Origin: an uncultured Clostridia bacterium
GTDB taxonomy: Bacteria > Bacillota > Clostridia > Peptostreptococcales > Anaerovoracaceae
Length of the DNA: 64,000 nt
Reading direction: 5' to 3'
Assembly: GCA_934281605.1 (NCBI GenBank)
Contig: CAKQXD010000003.1
Coordinates: 165,029 to 229,028, forward strand
Below the pieces are notes generated by a model. That model was given only the letters and a program-made list of their open reading frames with translations. It was not told the origin of the DNA and made no database searches. Positions within the stretch are counted from its first letter, which is position 1. Each line of letters begins with the position of its first letter. The translations under genes were made by a program, and so were the position numbers. Below, piece by piece: positions 9,088-18,504 of the stretch.

Positions 9088-10380
9088 TTATATCAAGCTT
9101 TCGGAACGCTTCATCACGCAGATGAAGAATCCATCTGTTCCATTCTCCTGCGGAAGGAGCAGAATCTGTTCTTTCTTTTCAAACGAAGGGTTTTTGCGCA
9201 GGAATGCATCTACGACTTCCTCGTTTTCATCCGGATTTACGGTACAGGTGCTGTACAGCAGCGTGCCGCCCGGCTTTACATAGGAAGACGACGCGGAAAG
9301 GATCGCCAGCTGTTTCTTCGGCAGACGTTCCATTTCTGTGGTGTATTCCTTGTACTTGATTTCCGGTTTTCTCCGCACGACACCCAGCCCGGAGCACGGT
9401 GCGTCGACCAGAACACGATCAGCTTTCTGCAGCAGTGTGGAATCCACTCTCGTCGCATCCCAGGATCTGGTTTCGATGTTGCGGATACCCAGACGCTCTG
9501 CTTCCTTCTCGATCAGCTCCAGCTTTCTCTTATAGACATCGGACGCAAGGATCCGTCCGGTATTGTTCATACGTTCTGCGATCGCAGTCGTCTTGCCCCC
9601 CGGTGCAGCGCACACATCCAGAACCAGGTCTCCCTGTTTCGGATTCAGCTTTTCTGCTACCAGCATGGAGCTTTCGTCCTGCGGCGTGAACAGACCCAGT
9701 TTATACATATCCGAATCCAGCAGGTTGTTTCCCTTGACGTGAAGCGCATTCTGGCACAAATCTCCCTGTTCTACCGTAAAGCCTCTTTCCTGCAGGTTCT
9801 TGATCAGGTCGGACTTCATCACCCGCAGCCAGTTGAGGCGAATGGTCATAGGCGGTGTTTCATTTCCTGCTGCCAGCAGCTTTTCTACGAAATCCACATC
9901 GTAGCGATCCAGCCACATCTCAATGATCCACGGCGCATAAGAATACTTGATGGACAGATAGCGCACTTCATCCTCGCCTCTGGCCGGAAGCCGCAGCTGG
10001 ATCTTCTTGTTGATGTATTCTCTCAGCACGCCGTTGACCAGAGAAGCCTTGGTGCGGCAGTATCTCTTGGCCAGCACCACGCTTTCATTAACGGCTGCAT
10101 ATTCAGGAACAGATCCCATGTGAGAGATCTGATAAAATCCCATTCTCAGGATAATAAGTTCCGGCGTTTTCAGACTCTTGATTCCGTCCTTTACCAGAAG
10201 ATCGATATAGTAGTCAAGCGTCAGCTTGTTTTCCAGCACGCCGTACACCAGTTCCCGAACAAATCCGGGTGCATTGGGTTTATTGATGATCATCTGGTGG
10301 TTGAGCGCCAGGTTCGAATAAGCTTTCTTCGATTCTACGTCTGACAGTACCAGATATGCGGTTTTACGATTGATATCCAT
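9088..10380 (-). CDS. rsmB: 16S rRNA m5C967 methyltransferase RsmB
   Basis: Methylates C967 of 16S rRNA using S-adenosylmethionine. The 430-residue protein has a NusB-like RNA-binding region (about residues 1-140) and a Rossmann methyltransferase domain with VLDVCAAPGGKTTAIA, VDAPCSGLGVVRRKPE and the catalytic-cysteine motif LLYSTCTVNPDENEEVV. Start and stop overlap the upstream metalloprotease gene by one base (TAATG), indicating translational coupling. Gene order rsmB-stp-prkC is conserved in Firmicutes. Confidence 0.95.
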   Translation of the reverse strand: MDINRKTAYLVLSDVESKKAYSNLALNHQMIINKPNAPGFVRELVYGVLENKLTLDYYIDLLVKDGIKSLKTPELIILRMGFYQISHMGSVPEYAAVNESVVLAKRYCRTKASLVNGVLREYINKKIQLRLPARGEDEVRYLSIKYSYAPWIIEMWLDRYDVDFVEKLLAAGNETPPMTIRLNWLRVMKSDLIKNLQERGFTVEQGDLCQNALHVKGNNLLDSDMYKLGLFTPQDESSMLVAEKLNPKQGDLVLDVCAAPGGKTTAIAERMNNTGRILASDVYKRKLELIEKEAERLGIRNIETRSWDATRVDSTLLQKADRVLVDAPCSGLGVVRRKPEIKYKEYTTEMERLPKKQLAILSASSSYVKPGGTLLYSTCTVNPDENEEVVDAFLRKNPSFEKKEQILLLPQENGTDGFFICVMKRSESLI

Positions 10381-11084
10381 TAGTCACGCCCCCTAATCAT
10401 TAAAATACGGATCAGATTTGCCACAGCAGTTGCCAGAGCTGCCACATAGGTCATGGCTGCCGCCGACAGCACCTTTTTTGCTCCAGCCGTTTCTGCAGGT
10501 TCGATGATCCCCAGATTCACCAGCTGACGGATCGCCCGCTTGCTGGCGTCTAATTCCACCGGCAGCGTCACCGTGTGGAACAGCACGACTGCCGCAAAAA
10601 ACAAAATACCCAGATCAAAAATCAGATTTCCGGCGGTCAGATTTCCCGTCCATATAATGGCCAGTCCAATCAGGATCAGAGGCCAGGAGGCTACCGATAC
10701 TAAACTCACTACCGGTGCGATGGCATTTCTGAATCTAAGAAAAGCATACGAAGTCCCATCCTGGATCGCATGACCCGATTCATGGGCCGCAATGCTGACC
10801 GACGCAATGGAAGTTCCGTGGTACACTTCGCCGGAAAGCCGCATCACATCGTTCTTCGGATCATAGTGATCTGTCAGCGTTCCCGACGTGATCTCCACAG
10901 GAACATGGTGAAGTCCGTTGGCGTCCAGGATCATCCTTGCCGCCTGATGGCCGGTGATCCCGCGTCTGTTATTGATCTGTACGTAACGGTTATAGGCACT
11001 TTTTACCTTTCCCTGCGCATACAATGCGAAAATCATGGCAGGAATCAGGATCACGATCGTTGGATCGAACATCCCAAAATACAT
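10380..11084 (-). CDS. YugP-like membrane zinc metallopeptidase
   Basis: The 234-residue protein is a predicted membrane zinc protease of the YugP/DUF2268-like group (COG2738). It begins with a hydrophobic helix (IVILIPAMIFALYAQ), carries the zinc motif AAHESGHAIQ at about residue 110, and has two or three further membrane segments, including LISLVSVASWPLILIGLAIIW-type stretches and VAALATAVANLIRI near the end. Its substrate is unknown. It is inserted between fmt and rsmB in an otherwise conserved operon, an arrangement also seen in several Clostridia, so a link with protein maturation is possible but not shown. Confidence 0.85.
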   Translation of the reverse strand: MYFGMFDPTIVILIPAMIFALYAQGKVKSAYNRYVQINNRRGITGHQAARMILDANGLHHVPVEITSGTLTDHYDPKNDVMRLSGEVYHGTSIASVSIAAHESGHAIQDGTSYAFLRFRNAIAPVVSLVSVASWPLILIGLAIIWTGNLTAGNLIFDLGILFFAAVVLFHTVTLPVELDASKRAIRQLVNLGIIEPAETAGAKKVLSAAAMTYVAALATAVANLIRILMIRGRD

Positions 11085-11107
11085 AAAATCACCTCTTAAA
11101 AAATATT

Positions 11108-12031
11108 TTATCCTAAAACTGTTCCAATTTCAATGGAATTACCCTTTAAATATGCGTTTACCGCAACTCTTTTTTTCCCCGGCATCTGGATTTCCGTCAC
11201 CCGCAGGATACCGCCGCCAGCCGCAATATCGATTCCGGCGTCACCTGCAGCCACTAGGGTTCCATCCGCTGCATCCGTCTGGATCCCCGGGACTTCCGCC
11301 TTCCACAGCTTCATCATCTTGTCGCCCAGATAGCCGTAGGAGCCCGGCCAAGGATCGAATGCCCGTATCGTCCGCTCCAGTCTTTCCGGTGACTGGGAAA
11401 AGTCCAGATGACCTTCTTTCTTGGAAAGCATCTTCGCATAGGTAGACAGCGTATCATCCTGTTTTTCCCGCTTCAGGGAATCCAGGTGTTCCAGCGTATC
11501 CACCAAAAGCTCTGCACCCATCTGCGCCAGCTCGTCGTGAAGCTCCTGTCCCGTTTTCTTCCCGATAGGAGTCGCTGCTTTCGCCAGCATATCCCCGGTA
11601 TCCAGACCTTCTTCCATGTACATAATGGTGATTCCAGTCTCTTCATCGCCCTCGATGATGGCTCTCTGGATCGGAGCCGCACCGCGAAAGCGCGGCAGCA
11701 GGGATCCGTGCACATTAAGGCATCCATATTTCGGAAGATCCAGGATCTCCTTCGGCAGGATCTGTCCATAAGCCGCTACGGCGATGAGATCCGGTGCGAG
11801 TTCCTGCATCTGCTGCAGAAACTCCACATCTCCCCGAACTTTTACAGGCTGCAAAACCGGGAGTCCCAGCTCTACCGCCTTTTCCTTCACCGGAGAAAAC
11901 TTCACTTTCTTCCCTCTGTCGCGCACCGCATCCGGCTGAGTTACCACGCAGGCCACATTATGTCCGGCGCGCACCAGCGCCTCCAGGGAAGGTACCGCGA
12001 AATCCGGCGTTCCCATATATACGATTTTCAT
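11108..12031 (-). CDS. fmt: Methionyl-tRNA formyltransferase
   Basis: Formylates initiator Met-tRNA with 10-formyltetrahydrofolate. The 307-residue protein has the family N-terminus (MKIVYMGTPDFAVPSLEAL), the catalytic NVHGSLLPRFRGAAPIQRAI block (Asn, His) and TGITIMYMEEGLDTGDML with the catalytic Asp, followed by the C-terminal OB-fold. It starts five bases after def, whose product removes the formyl group, so both steps of N-terminal formylation are on the same transcript. Confidence 0.96.
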   Translation of the reverse strand: MKIVYMGTPDFAVPSLEALVRAGHNVACVVTQPDAVRDRGKKVKFSPVKEKAVELGLPVLQPVKVRGDVEFLQQMQELAPDLIAVAAYGQILPKEILDLPKYGCLNVHGSLLPRFRGAAPIQRAIIEGDEETGITIMYMEEGLDTGDMLAKAATPIGKKTGQELHDELAQMGAELLVDTLEHLDSLKREKQDDTLSTYAKMLSKKEGHLDFSQSPERLERTIRAFDPWPGSYGYLGDKMMKLWKAEVPGIQTDAADGTLVAAGDAGIDIAAGGGILRVTEIQMPGKKRVAVNAYLKGNSIEIGTVLG

Positions 12032-12036
12032 TGTTC

Positions 12037-12519
12037 TTACCCCTCTGTAGTATCTGCAGCGTCGGTCAGTTCATACATTTCCTTCGCCTTGTCTTTATAT
12101 AAAATGCCGTCCAGATGGTCGTATTCATGACACATAACGATGGCCGGGAACCCTTCCAGCGCATACTCCTGCGGATTTCCCTCCCGGTCCAGACCTTTGA
12201 TCACGATCTTTTCCGGACGATCCACCAGTCCCATATAGCCCGGAACCGACAGGCATCCTTCTTCGCTCTCCTGCAGGCCTTCTTTTGAAACGATCTCCGG
12301 ATTGACGAAATAATACAGTTCCCCCGGCTGCGGTTCTGCTACGAACATTCTCCGCACGATACCCACCTGCGGGGCTGCCAGACCAACGCCCTGCGCCTGC
12401 CGCATAGTTTCCACCATATCGTCCAGGATCATCTGCGTCCGCTCTGTTACCTGATCCACTTCCCTGCACGTTTTGCGCAGGATCGGATCGCCGTCTTCCA
12501 AAATATTTCTAAGTGCCAT
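12037..12519 (-). CDS. def: Peptide deformylase
   Basis: Removes the formyl group from nascent proteins. From the ATG at 12519 it has 160 residues and shows the three deformylase motifs: GVGLAAPQVG (about 47-56), EGCLSVP (about 92-98) and the metal-binding CHEYDHLDG (about 134-142). I chose this start because an AGGAGGAAG lies directly upstream and MALRNI-GDPILRK is the usual N-terminus; the frame is open further upstream into priA but that extension has no similarity to the family. Confidence 0.96.
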   Translation of the reverse strand: MALRNILEDGDPILRKTCREVDQVTERTQMILDDMVETMRQAQGVGLAAPQVGIVRRMFVAEPQPGELYYFVNPEIVSKEGLQESEEGCLSVPGYMGLVDRPEKIVIKGLDREGNPQEYALEGFPAIVMCHEYDHLDGILYKDKAKEMYELTDAADTTEG

Positions 12520-12560
12520 CTCTTCCTCCTGTCTGCAAAGCAGCCTCCGGCCGTCCTTTG

Positions 12561-14594
12561 CTAAATAAAACTGTATGGATTGATATCTACGATTGCTGTA
12601 TAAGCTTTTTTCTTGTTTCCAATGTCTTCTTCCCGGACCGCCGCCACAACGCGGGAATATTCCTGCCGCTTTCCCTGCAGACACTTGATCAGCATGGAAT
12701 AGCGGTAAATGTCCTTGATCTTTCCCAGATACGCCTGCTGCGGCAGAAACACCGTTTCCCGGTCCTCCGGCGCCAGCCGCTCCCGCACTCTCCGGTACCA
12801 GCTGTCCGCTCCGTCCTTGGCAGCCTGCTCGTCCCTGGCCGTAAAGACGATCTGAAACAGATCACTGTAAGGCGGATAGCCCATATATGCCCGCAGCTGC
12901 CGCTCCGTCTCGAAGAACCCCTTGTAATCATAAGCAGCTGCAAAGGTCACTGCGTAGTGCTCCGGACTGTAGGTCTGGATGACCACATCTCCCTGCTCAT
13001 CGCCCCTGCCGGCTCTCCCTGCCGCCTGGGTGATCAGCTGGAATGTCCGCTCCGGCGACCGGAAATCCGGGATGTTCAGCGAAACATCCGCCGAAATGAT
13101 CCCCGAAAGTCCCACATTGCGAAAGTCCAGTCCCTTGGCGATGATCTGCGTGCCGATGAGGATCTGCGTCTTGCCGCTGCGAAAGGCTTTCAGCTTCCGC
13201 GTCAGTTCTCCTTTTCGCTTGACCGTATCCAGATCCAGCCGCTCCGCCGTGTAGTCCGGAAACAGCTCCGAAACAGCCTCCTCCAGCTTTTCCGTCCCGC
13301 TGCCGAAATACCGGATGTACTGGCTTCCGCACTCCGGGCACTTGTGAGGCGCCGGCTGGTGATAACCGCAGTAGTGGCACACCGCCTGTCCGCTCGCCTT
13401 GTGATACGTCAGCGAAAGCCCACAGCTGGGGCACTTGGCCACGTAGCCGCACTCCCGGCAGGACACGAAGGTGGAATACCCTCTCCGGTTCAGGAACAGG
13501 ATCACCTGTCTGCCCGCCTCCAGCGTATCCTTCATCTTTCTGCAAAGTTCTTCGCTGAGGATCGAACGGTTGCCCCGCTTCAATTCTTCTCGCATATCGA
13601 TGATGCTCACCTTCGGCTGCACCACCTGATTATAACGTTCTGTCAGTTCCAGAAGTTCGTAGATCCCCTCCTGCGCCCTTTGATATGAAACCACCGACGG
13701 AGTCGCGCTTCCCAAAAGCAGGATACCGTGGTTATCTTTGTCCTGCATCCGTTTCAGCGCCACTTCGGTGGTATCGTATTTCGGCGTATGGTCTGACTTG
13801 TACGTCGTCTCATGTTCTTCGTCGATAACGATCAGTCCGATGTTTTCCAGGGGTGCAAAGACCGCTGACCGTGCTCCGATGACGATCTGACCATCCCGTC
13901 TGCATCCGTCGCGCACCTTTTTCCACTGGTCGTAGCGTTCTCCCAGGCTCAGCTTGCTGTGGAGCACCGCTACCTTCTCACTCCCGAACCGTCCGATGAA
14001 CCGGTCGATGATCTGCCCTGTCAGGGCGATTTCCGGCACCAGAATGATGACGTTTCGTCCCTGCTCCAGGACTTTCTGCGCCGCCCGGATATAGACCTCC
14101 GTCTTGCCGCTTCCCGTAACGCCGTGAAGCAGAAAGCGAGCGTGCTTCTTCTCCGCAGCCACCTGCCCGATCCTTTGCAGGACCTTCTGCTGCTGCCGCG
14201 TCAGCTCCTCCACCGAAGACGGTTCTCCCGTTTCTTCTGCAAAGGGATTTTTTCGCTGACCCCGCCGTGATTTTTCGCCTACGGGCGTGAAGCAGTTGAC
14301 GGCGTCGATGAGCCGGCAGATGTAGCGTTTTTTCATCCACAAAGCCGTCCGGATCATCTCCTCGCTCAAGGAAACGTCTTCGTCCGCCTTTTCGATGTAC
14401 CGCAGCCGGTTTCCCAGCCCGTCACCCGAGTGATCGTCAATTTCGATGACATAAGCCTCCCGCAGGCGCTTGCCCTGTGCGAAGGGCACGTAAACCTTGC
14501 TGCCGGTCTTTGCAGCATCATCCCTTACGCCGTATGTATAGAGCTGATCGGTATGATCGCTTTTGTTGTCGATTACCAGATTGGCATATTTCAT
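12561..14594 (-). CDS. priA: Primosomal helicase PriA
   Basis: PriA restarts stalled replication forks by loading the replicative helicase. The 677-residue protein has an N-terminal DNA-binding region, a superfamily 2 helicase core with LLHGVTGSGKTEVY (Walker A) and VIDEEHE (Walker B), and a zinc-binding insertion with eight cysteines (CRECGYVAKCPSCG, CHYCGYHQ, CPECGS). It is somewhat shorter than the Bacillus protein (about 800) but complete by motif order. The ATG is only three bases from the asnA stop and has no clear ribosome-binding site of its own, suggesting coupled translation. Confidence 0.95.
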   Translation of the reverse strand: MKYANLVIDNKSDHTDQLYTYGVRDDAAKTGSKVYVPFAQGKRLREAYVIEIDDHSGDGLGNRLRYIEKADEDVSLSEEMIRTALWMKKRYICRLIDAVNCFTPVGEKSRRGQRKNPFAEETGEPSSVEELTRQQQKVLQRIGQVAAEKKHARFLLHGVTGSGKTEVYIRAAQKVLEQGRNVIILVPEIALTGQIIDRFIGRFGSEKVAVLHSKLSLGERYDQWKKVRDGCRRDGQIVIGARSAVFAPLENIGLIVIDEEHETTYKSDHTPKYDTTEVALKRMQDKDNHGILLLGSATPSVVSYQRAQEGIYELLELTERYNQVVQPKVSIIDMREELKRGNRSILSEELCRKMKDTLEAGRQVILFLNRRGYSTFVSCRECGYVAKCPSCGLSLTYHKASGQAVCHYCGYHQPAPHKCPECGSQYIRYFGSGTEKLEEAVSELFPDYTAERLDLDTVKRKGELTRKLKAFRSGKTQILIGTQIIAKGLDFRNVGLSGIISADVSLNIPDFRSPERTFQLITQAAGRAGRGDEQGDVVIQTYSPEHYAVTFAAAYDYKGFFETERQLRAYMGYPPYSDLFQIVFTARDEQAAKDGADSWYRRVRERLAPEDRETVFLPQQAYLGKIKDIYRYSMLIKCLQGKRQEYSRVVAAVREEDIGNKKKAYTAIVDINPYSFI

Positions 14595-14597
14595 GTA

Positions 14598-15608
14598 TTA
14601 CAGCAGGAAAATGTTGTTTTCCCTGCACTCCTTTATCATCTCATCCGACCAGATGGACGCCTGCACTTCGCCGATGTGCGCCTTGCGCAGGAAGTACATG
14701 CAGAGTCTGCTCTGGCCGATCCCGCCGCCGATGGTGTACGGCAGTTCCTTGTTCAAAATCATCTTGTGGAACTCCATGTTCCGTCTGTCGTCTGCCCCTG
14801 CGATGGTCAGCTGACGATCCATCGCTTCTTCATCGACACGAATACCCATGGAGGAAATCTCGAAAGCACGACCCAGGATGTCGTTCCACAGCAGAATGTC
14901 TCCGTTAAGCTCCCAGTCATCATAGTCTGGAGCTCTGCCGTCGTGTTTCTCTCCGGATTTCAGCACGCCGCCGATCTTCTTGATGAAGACAGCCTTCTTT
15001 TCCTTAGTAATAGCGTCTTCCCGTTCCTTCGGCGTCTTGTCCGGATACATGTCTTCCAGTTCCTGAGACGTGATGAAGAAGATCTCGTTCGGCAGATCTG
15101 TCCGCAGGTTCCGGTACAGTCTGTTGACGTAATCGTTGAGGTTCTTCAGCGCATTGTAGAGCGTCGTCACCGTCTCCTCCAGATATTTTTCGGTTCTGTC
15201 CGCCTTGGTGATGACCTTTTCCCAGTCCCACTGATCTACATAAATAGAATGGAGGTTGTCCAGCTCCTCGTCTCTGCGGATGGCGTTCATGTCCGTGTAA
15301 AGACCTGTGCCCGGTTTGAAGTTGTACTTGCCCAGAGCCATGCGCTTCCACTTGGCCAGAGACTGTACGATCTCCACCTGCTTTTCGCCCATGTCCTTCA
15401 CGGTGAAGCTTACGGTACGCTCCACGCCGTTGAGGTTGTCATTCAGTCCGGTTTCCGGCGCTACGAACAGCGGTGCGGAAACACGGCGCAGCTGCAGTCC
15501 ATATGCCAGTTCCTGCTGAAAAAAGTCCTTTATCTTCTTGATGGCCCGCTGACTCTCCATGTAGTCAATCACGGGAGTATAGTGTTCCGGAATCAGTAAT
15601 TTACCCAT
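14598..15608 (-). CDS. asnA: Aspartate--ammonia ligase (asparagine synthetase A)
   Basis: Makes asparagine from aspartate, ammonia and ATP. The 336-residue protein matches the AsnA family, a class II tRNA-synthetase-like fold: [21 protein letters not shown] at the N-terminus, [26 protein letters not shown] in the middle and [14 protein letters not shown] at the end. Length is typical. An AGGAGGAGAG precedes the start. It lies between queH and priA and is not a usual member of the priA operon, so it may be a local insertion into the cluster. Confidence 0.95.
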   Translation of the reverse strand: MGKLLIPEHYTPVIDYMESQRAIKKIKDFFQQELAYGLQLRRVSAPLFVAPETGLNDNLNGVERTVSFTVKDMGEKQVEIVQSLAKWKRMALGKYNFKPGTGLYTDMNAIRRDEELDNLHSIYVDQWDWEKVITKADRTEKYLEETVTTLYNALKNLNDYVNRLYRNLRTDLPNEIFFITSQELEDMYPDKTPKEREDAITKEKKAVFIKKIGGVLKSGEKHDGRAPDYDDWELNGDILLWNDILGRAFEISSMGIRVDEEAMDRQLTIAGADDRRNMEFHKMILNKELPYTIGGGIGQSRLCMYFLRKAHIGEVQASIWSDEMIKECRENNIFLL

Positions 15609-15622
15609 TGTTTTCTCTCCTC

Positions 15623-16282
15623 CTACCTTTTGGAATATTCACAGCCGCAGTAATCCTGCCTGTATAAATCATATTTTTTTGAAAGCTCTACGGATCTGCC
15701 GAATCCGTTTTTCTTTTTAAAATCCCGATCTAGAAACGAAAGTCCATACTGGAGCGCCAGCTGGCACCCGATCTCGGAAATCGCCCGATAATTTTTGTGT
15801 GGACTGACGCTCAGCGTCGTCCCAAAGAGCTCGTAGCCTTCCAGGCTGGCCGTTTCCGCCGTTTTCTCCAGCCGCTGCTTAAAGCACAGCAGACAGCGTG
15901 CTCCGCCCTCCGGGTCTTCTTCGTGGCCCTTCGTCAGTTCAAAGAAGCTGCCCGGTCTATAATCTCCTTCTTTATAGTGCACCTTCGTTTTGCCTATATT
16001 CTCTTCATTGAATTTTTCTAAAAACTGAATCTGCGCGCTGCGCCGCCTCAGATATTCTTCCTGATCCGTAATGCATGGATTGTAAAAGAACACCGTCACG
16101 TCGAACTCCTCCGCCAGCCGTTCCACCACGGCCGTACTGCACGGTCCGCAGCAGCTGTGAAGCAGCAGACTCCGTTTTTCTACGGTTTCCTGAAACTTGC
16201 CGTCGGGAAAAAATTTCCCGCAGTCGCCATCCTCGCAGACCGTCTGTGAGGTGGTGCAGATTTTTTTCTCTTTCTCCGTCAT
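15623..16282 (-). CDS. queH: Epoxyqueuosine reductase QueH
   Basis: QueH catalyses the last step of queuosine synthesis in tRNA, reducing epoxyqueuosine, and is the non-homologous alternative to the cobalamin-dependent QueG. The 219-residue protein has the family cysteines: [44 protein letters not shown] and a C-terminal YCGCEYSK, ligands of the iron-sulfur cluster and second metal. The ATG at 16282 has GAGGGG ten bases upstream; the ATG at 16300 has no such site. It opens the long minus-strand operon and is transcribed away from the radical-SAM gene. Confidence 0.9.
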   Translation of the reverse strand: MTEKEKKICTTSQTVCEDGDCGKFFPDGKFQETVEKRSLLLHSCCGPCSTAVVERLAEEFDVTVFFYNPCITDQEEYLRRRSAQIQFLEKFNEENIGKTKVHYKEGDYRPGSFFELTKGHEEDPEGGARCLLCFKQRLEKTAETASLEGYELFGTTLSVSPHKNYRAISEIGCQLALQYGLSFLDRDFKKKNGFGRSVELSKKYDLYRQDYCGCEYSKR

Positions 16283-16300
16283 TGTTACACGACCCCTCAT

Positions 16301-16330
16301 TTGACAAATATGTTATTAACGGTTTATTAT
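16301..16330 (+). promoter_or_regulatory. Predicted promoter of the ytqA-like gene
   Basis: TTGACA and TATTAT are separated by 18 bases, about 75 bases upstream of the ATG. The -10 shares bases with the oppositely oriented queH -10, so the two promoters probably exclude each other. Confidence 0.65.
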
Positions 16331-16354
16331 ATCATATATTTGCAACGCTGAAAA
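16326..16354 (-). promoter_or_regulatory. Predicted promoter of queH operon
   Basis: On the minus strand TTTTCA and TATAAT are separated by 17 bases, about 45 bases upstream of the queH start. Its -10 overlaps the -10 of the divergent ytqA promoter. Confidence 0.6.
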
Positions 16355-16403
16355 CAGCAGACTTGCATACTTTCACATCATGGACACAACAGGAGGATGA
16401 AAC

Positions 16404-17351
16404 ATGACCCAGGAATCTGCGCCCCACTTCTTCGATGAATCGGATGGACAGAAGCTCCGTATCCATACCATCAGCACATACCTGAAGCAGACCTTCGGAA
16501 AAAAGATTGTCAAGCTGTCCCTGGACGGGGGATTTACCTGTCCCAATCGTGACGGCACCAAGGCTTTCGGCGGCTGTGCGTTCTGCTCTGCCAGCGGCTC
16601 CGGCGACATGGCCAGCGGCTCCGGCGACATTCTGGCCGATCTTGACAGGCAGATCCAGCTTCTGTCTGATAAGTGGCCCGACGCAGGCTATATCGCATAC
16701 TTTCAGAGCCATACCAACACCTACGCTCCGACAGGCGAGCTTCGTGCAAAGTTCACGGCCGCCCTGCAGCATCCGGCTGTCTGCGGGATCGCGATTGCCA
16801 CACGTCCCGATTGTCTGCCGCCGGAGGTTGTCGACCTGCTGGACGAATTGAACCAGAAAACCTTTTTATGGGTGGAACTGGGTCTGCAGACGATCCATCC
16901 GGAGACTTCTGCGGCTATGAACCTCTGCTACACGGTTTCCGATTATGATGATGCCGTCCGCCGCCTGCAGGAGCGAGGGATCCGCGTCGTGTCTCACCTG
17001 ATCCTGGGGCTTCCCGGCGAGACGGAGGAGATGATGTTTAAATCCCTGCATCATGTGTGCGATACAAAGCCCTTCGGTCTGAAACTCCACATGTTCAACC
17101 TGGTCAGAGGCTCGCAAATGGAAACGACCCATCCCGATCACGTGTCATTCGAATCCATCGACGATTATATCGATCTTGTGATCCGCATGATCGAGCAGAT
17201 CCCGCCGGAAATCGTCCTTCACCGCATCTCCGGAGACGCTGTCCGCTCCACCCTCATCGCACCGGAATGGAGCTACAAAAAAAGAACCATATTAAACGGC
17301 ATTCACAAAAAACTCGCAGAAAAAAACACATGGCAGGGAAAAGCCTTATAG
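16404..17351 (+). CDS. Radical SAM protein, TIGR01212/YtqA family
   Basis: The 315-residue protein is a radical SAM enzyme of the YtqA/YhcC group (TIGR01212). The N-terminus ISTYLKQTFGKKIVKLSLDG leads to the cluster-binding segment CPNRDGTKAFGGCAFC at about residues 47-62; the longer first spacing is typical of this group. HLILGLPGETEEMM and GLKLHMFNLVRG follow. The reaction is not known to me with certainty. An AGGAGGATGAAAC precedes the ATG. It faces queH, another tRNA-modification gene, across a shared promoter region. A repeated Ser-Gly stretch (ASGSGDMASGSGD) follows the cysteines. Confidence 0.88.
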   Translation: MTQESAPHFFDESDGQKLRIHTISTYLKQTFGKKIVKLSLDGGFTCPNRDGTKAFGGCAFCSASGSGDMASGSGDILADLDRQIQLLSDKWPDAGYIAYFQSHTNTYAPTGELRAKFTAALQHPAVCGIAIATRPDCLPPEVVDLLDELNQKTFLWVELGLQTIHPETSAAMNLCYTVSDYDDAVRRLQERGIRVVSHLILGLPGETEEMMFKSLHHVCDTKPFGLKLHMFNLVRGSQMETTHPDHVSFESIDDYIDLVIRMIEQIPPEIVLHRISGDAVRSTLIAPEWSYKKRTILNGIHKKLAEKNTWQGKAL

Positions 17352-17526
17352 GGATCCCTGCCAACTGTAAACCAATATCGAAACCACTTGCAGGGCAGAT
17401 CCGACCGCTGGTGATCTGACCCTCCCAGCAGCTTCCATCGATTGAGATACTATGATTTTCATCGGATTTATCTAAAAAAATCATAAAAACGTGTCGGAAG
17501 CCGGCAGCTATCACTTCTGATCTATC

Positions 17527-17571
17527 AAAAAATACGCAATCCGTCTGCCTTCAACCGATTGCGTATTTTCT
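17527..17571. terminator. Bidirectional terminator between ytqA-like gene and tdk
   Basis: Arms AAAATACGCAATC (17529-17541) and GATTGCGTATTTT (17557-17569) form a perfect 13-bp stem with T-rich tails on both strands, serving the convergent genes on either side. Between 17352 and 17526 I see only a weaker AT hairpin (about 17448-17484) and no gene. Confidence 0.8.
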
Positions 17572-17582
17572 ATGTTTTTATC

Positions 17583-18230
17583 CTATTCTTTTTCACTGTC
17601 CATGTGAGGTGTTTCCAAGAATTTAGTGTTGACCGGCGTCAATCTGCCGCCATTTGGCCCCAGAGAGCCTTCATTGTAGTGTCTTCTGCAGAGAGACACG
17701 TACATATCATCGCCGCCCACCAGGATCTGTTCCCCGCTCTTGACGAACTTGCCGTCCACTACACGGGCTACCATGGTAGCCTTGCGGCCGCACCAGCAGA
17801 TGGTCTTGATTTCTTCGATCTTGTCTGCGTAGATGAGCATGTAATAGGATCCTTCAAAAAGTTCGTTCTTGAAGTCATTTTTCAGTCCGTATGCCAGCAC
17901 CGGAATATCGAAGCTGTCCACGATCTCGATCAGCTCTTCCACGTGATGTTTCTTTAAAAACTGGCATTCATCCAGTACCACGCAGTCGATGGGCTCGATG
18001 CTGTTTTCCCGCATGAAGATTTCCAGAATATTAGTATCTTCGTTGACGATGGTAGCGTCCCGACTGAGGCCGATCCTCGAGGTGATCTTGCCTTTGCCGT
18101 AACGGTCGTCTACACCGGGAACCAGTGCCAGTACCCGCTTGCCCCGTTCTTCGTAGTTGTGGGCAACCTTGATGACTTCGATGGATTTGCCCGCATTCAT
18201 CGTGCTGTATCTATAGTATAGTTGTGCCAT
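17583..18230 (-). CDS. tdk: Thymidine kinase
   Basis: Salvages thymidine to TMP. The 215-residue type II thymidine kinase has YRYSTMNAGKS (Walker A), VVLDECQFL (Walker B region), the lasso segment and zinc cysteines in CWCGRKA and CRRHY. Length is typical. A GAGGAGAG precedes the ATG. The T-run of the tRNA-operon terminator ends only about 16 bases upstream of the start codon, leaving no room for a promoter, so expression probably depends on read-through from the tRNA operon or a promoter inside it. Confidence 0.95.
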   Translation of the reverse strand: MAQLYYRYSTMNAGKSIEVIKVAHNYEERGKRVLALVPGVDDRYGKGKITSRIGLSRDATIVNEDTNILEIFMRENSIEPIDCVVLDECQFLKKHHVEELIEIVDSFDIPVLAYGLKNDFKNELFEGSYYMLIYADKIEEIKTICWCGRKATMVARVVDGKFVKSGEQILVGGDDMYVSLCRRHYNEGSLGPNGGRLTPVNTKFLETPHMDSEKE

Positions 18231-18246
18231 AGTTTTCTCTCCTCAT

Positions 18247-18288
18247 AAAAAAAGTAACCCCTCAGAACAATGTCAGCAAGAGGTTACC
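18247..18288 (-). terminator. Terminator of the tRNA operon
   Basis: On the minus strand GTAACCTC pairs with GAGGGGTTAC (about ten base pairs including wobbles) followed by seven T residues. It lies between tRNA-Phe and tdk. Confidence 0.8.
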
Positions 18289-18300
18289 TTTATTGATAAG

Positions 18301-18376
18301 TGGTGCCCAGACTCGGAATCGAACCAAGGACACGGGGATTTTCAGTCCCCTGCTCTACCAACTGAGCTATCTGGGC
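18301..18376 (-). tRNA. tRNA-Phe (GAA)
   Basis: Complete cloverleaf with acceptor GCCCAGA/TCTGGGC, anticodon loop CTGAAAA and encoded CCA. Last gene of the tRNA operon. Confidence 0.97.
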
Positions 18377-18398
18377 AAACTACTTATATGCAATTTTG

Positions 18399-18475
18399 TG
18401 GTGGGCCATCAGGGACTTGAACCCCGGACCTGCCGGTTATGAGCCGGATGCTCTGACCAACTGAGCTAATGGCCC
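18399..18475 (-). tRNA. tRNA with CAU anticodon (Met elongator or Ile2)
   Basis: Acceptor GGGCCAT/ATGGCCC, anticodon loop CTCATAA, encoded CCA. CAU can be elongator Met or lysidine-modified Ile; it lacks the initiator-type 5' mismatch, so it is not fMet. I cannot choose between the other two by eye. Confidence 0.93.
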
Positions 18476-18504
18476 AATAATCGAAACGTTGCCGTTCCCT
18501 GAAA

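Noticed and set aside
8551..10344. 597-codon open frame on the plus strand
   Set aside because: It lies opposite stp and rsmB, both certain genes; it has no recognisable motif and reflects codon bias of the true strand.
12520..12684. 55-codon N-terminal extension of peptide deformylase
   Set aside because: It lies inside priA and does not resemble the deformylase family; a strong ribosome-binding site marks the internal start.
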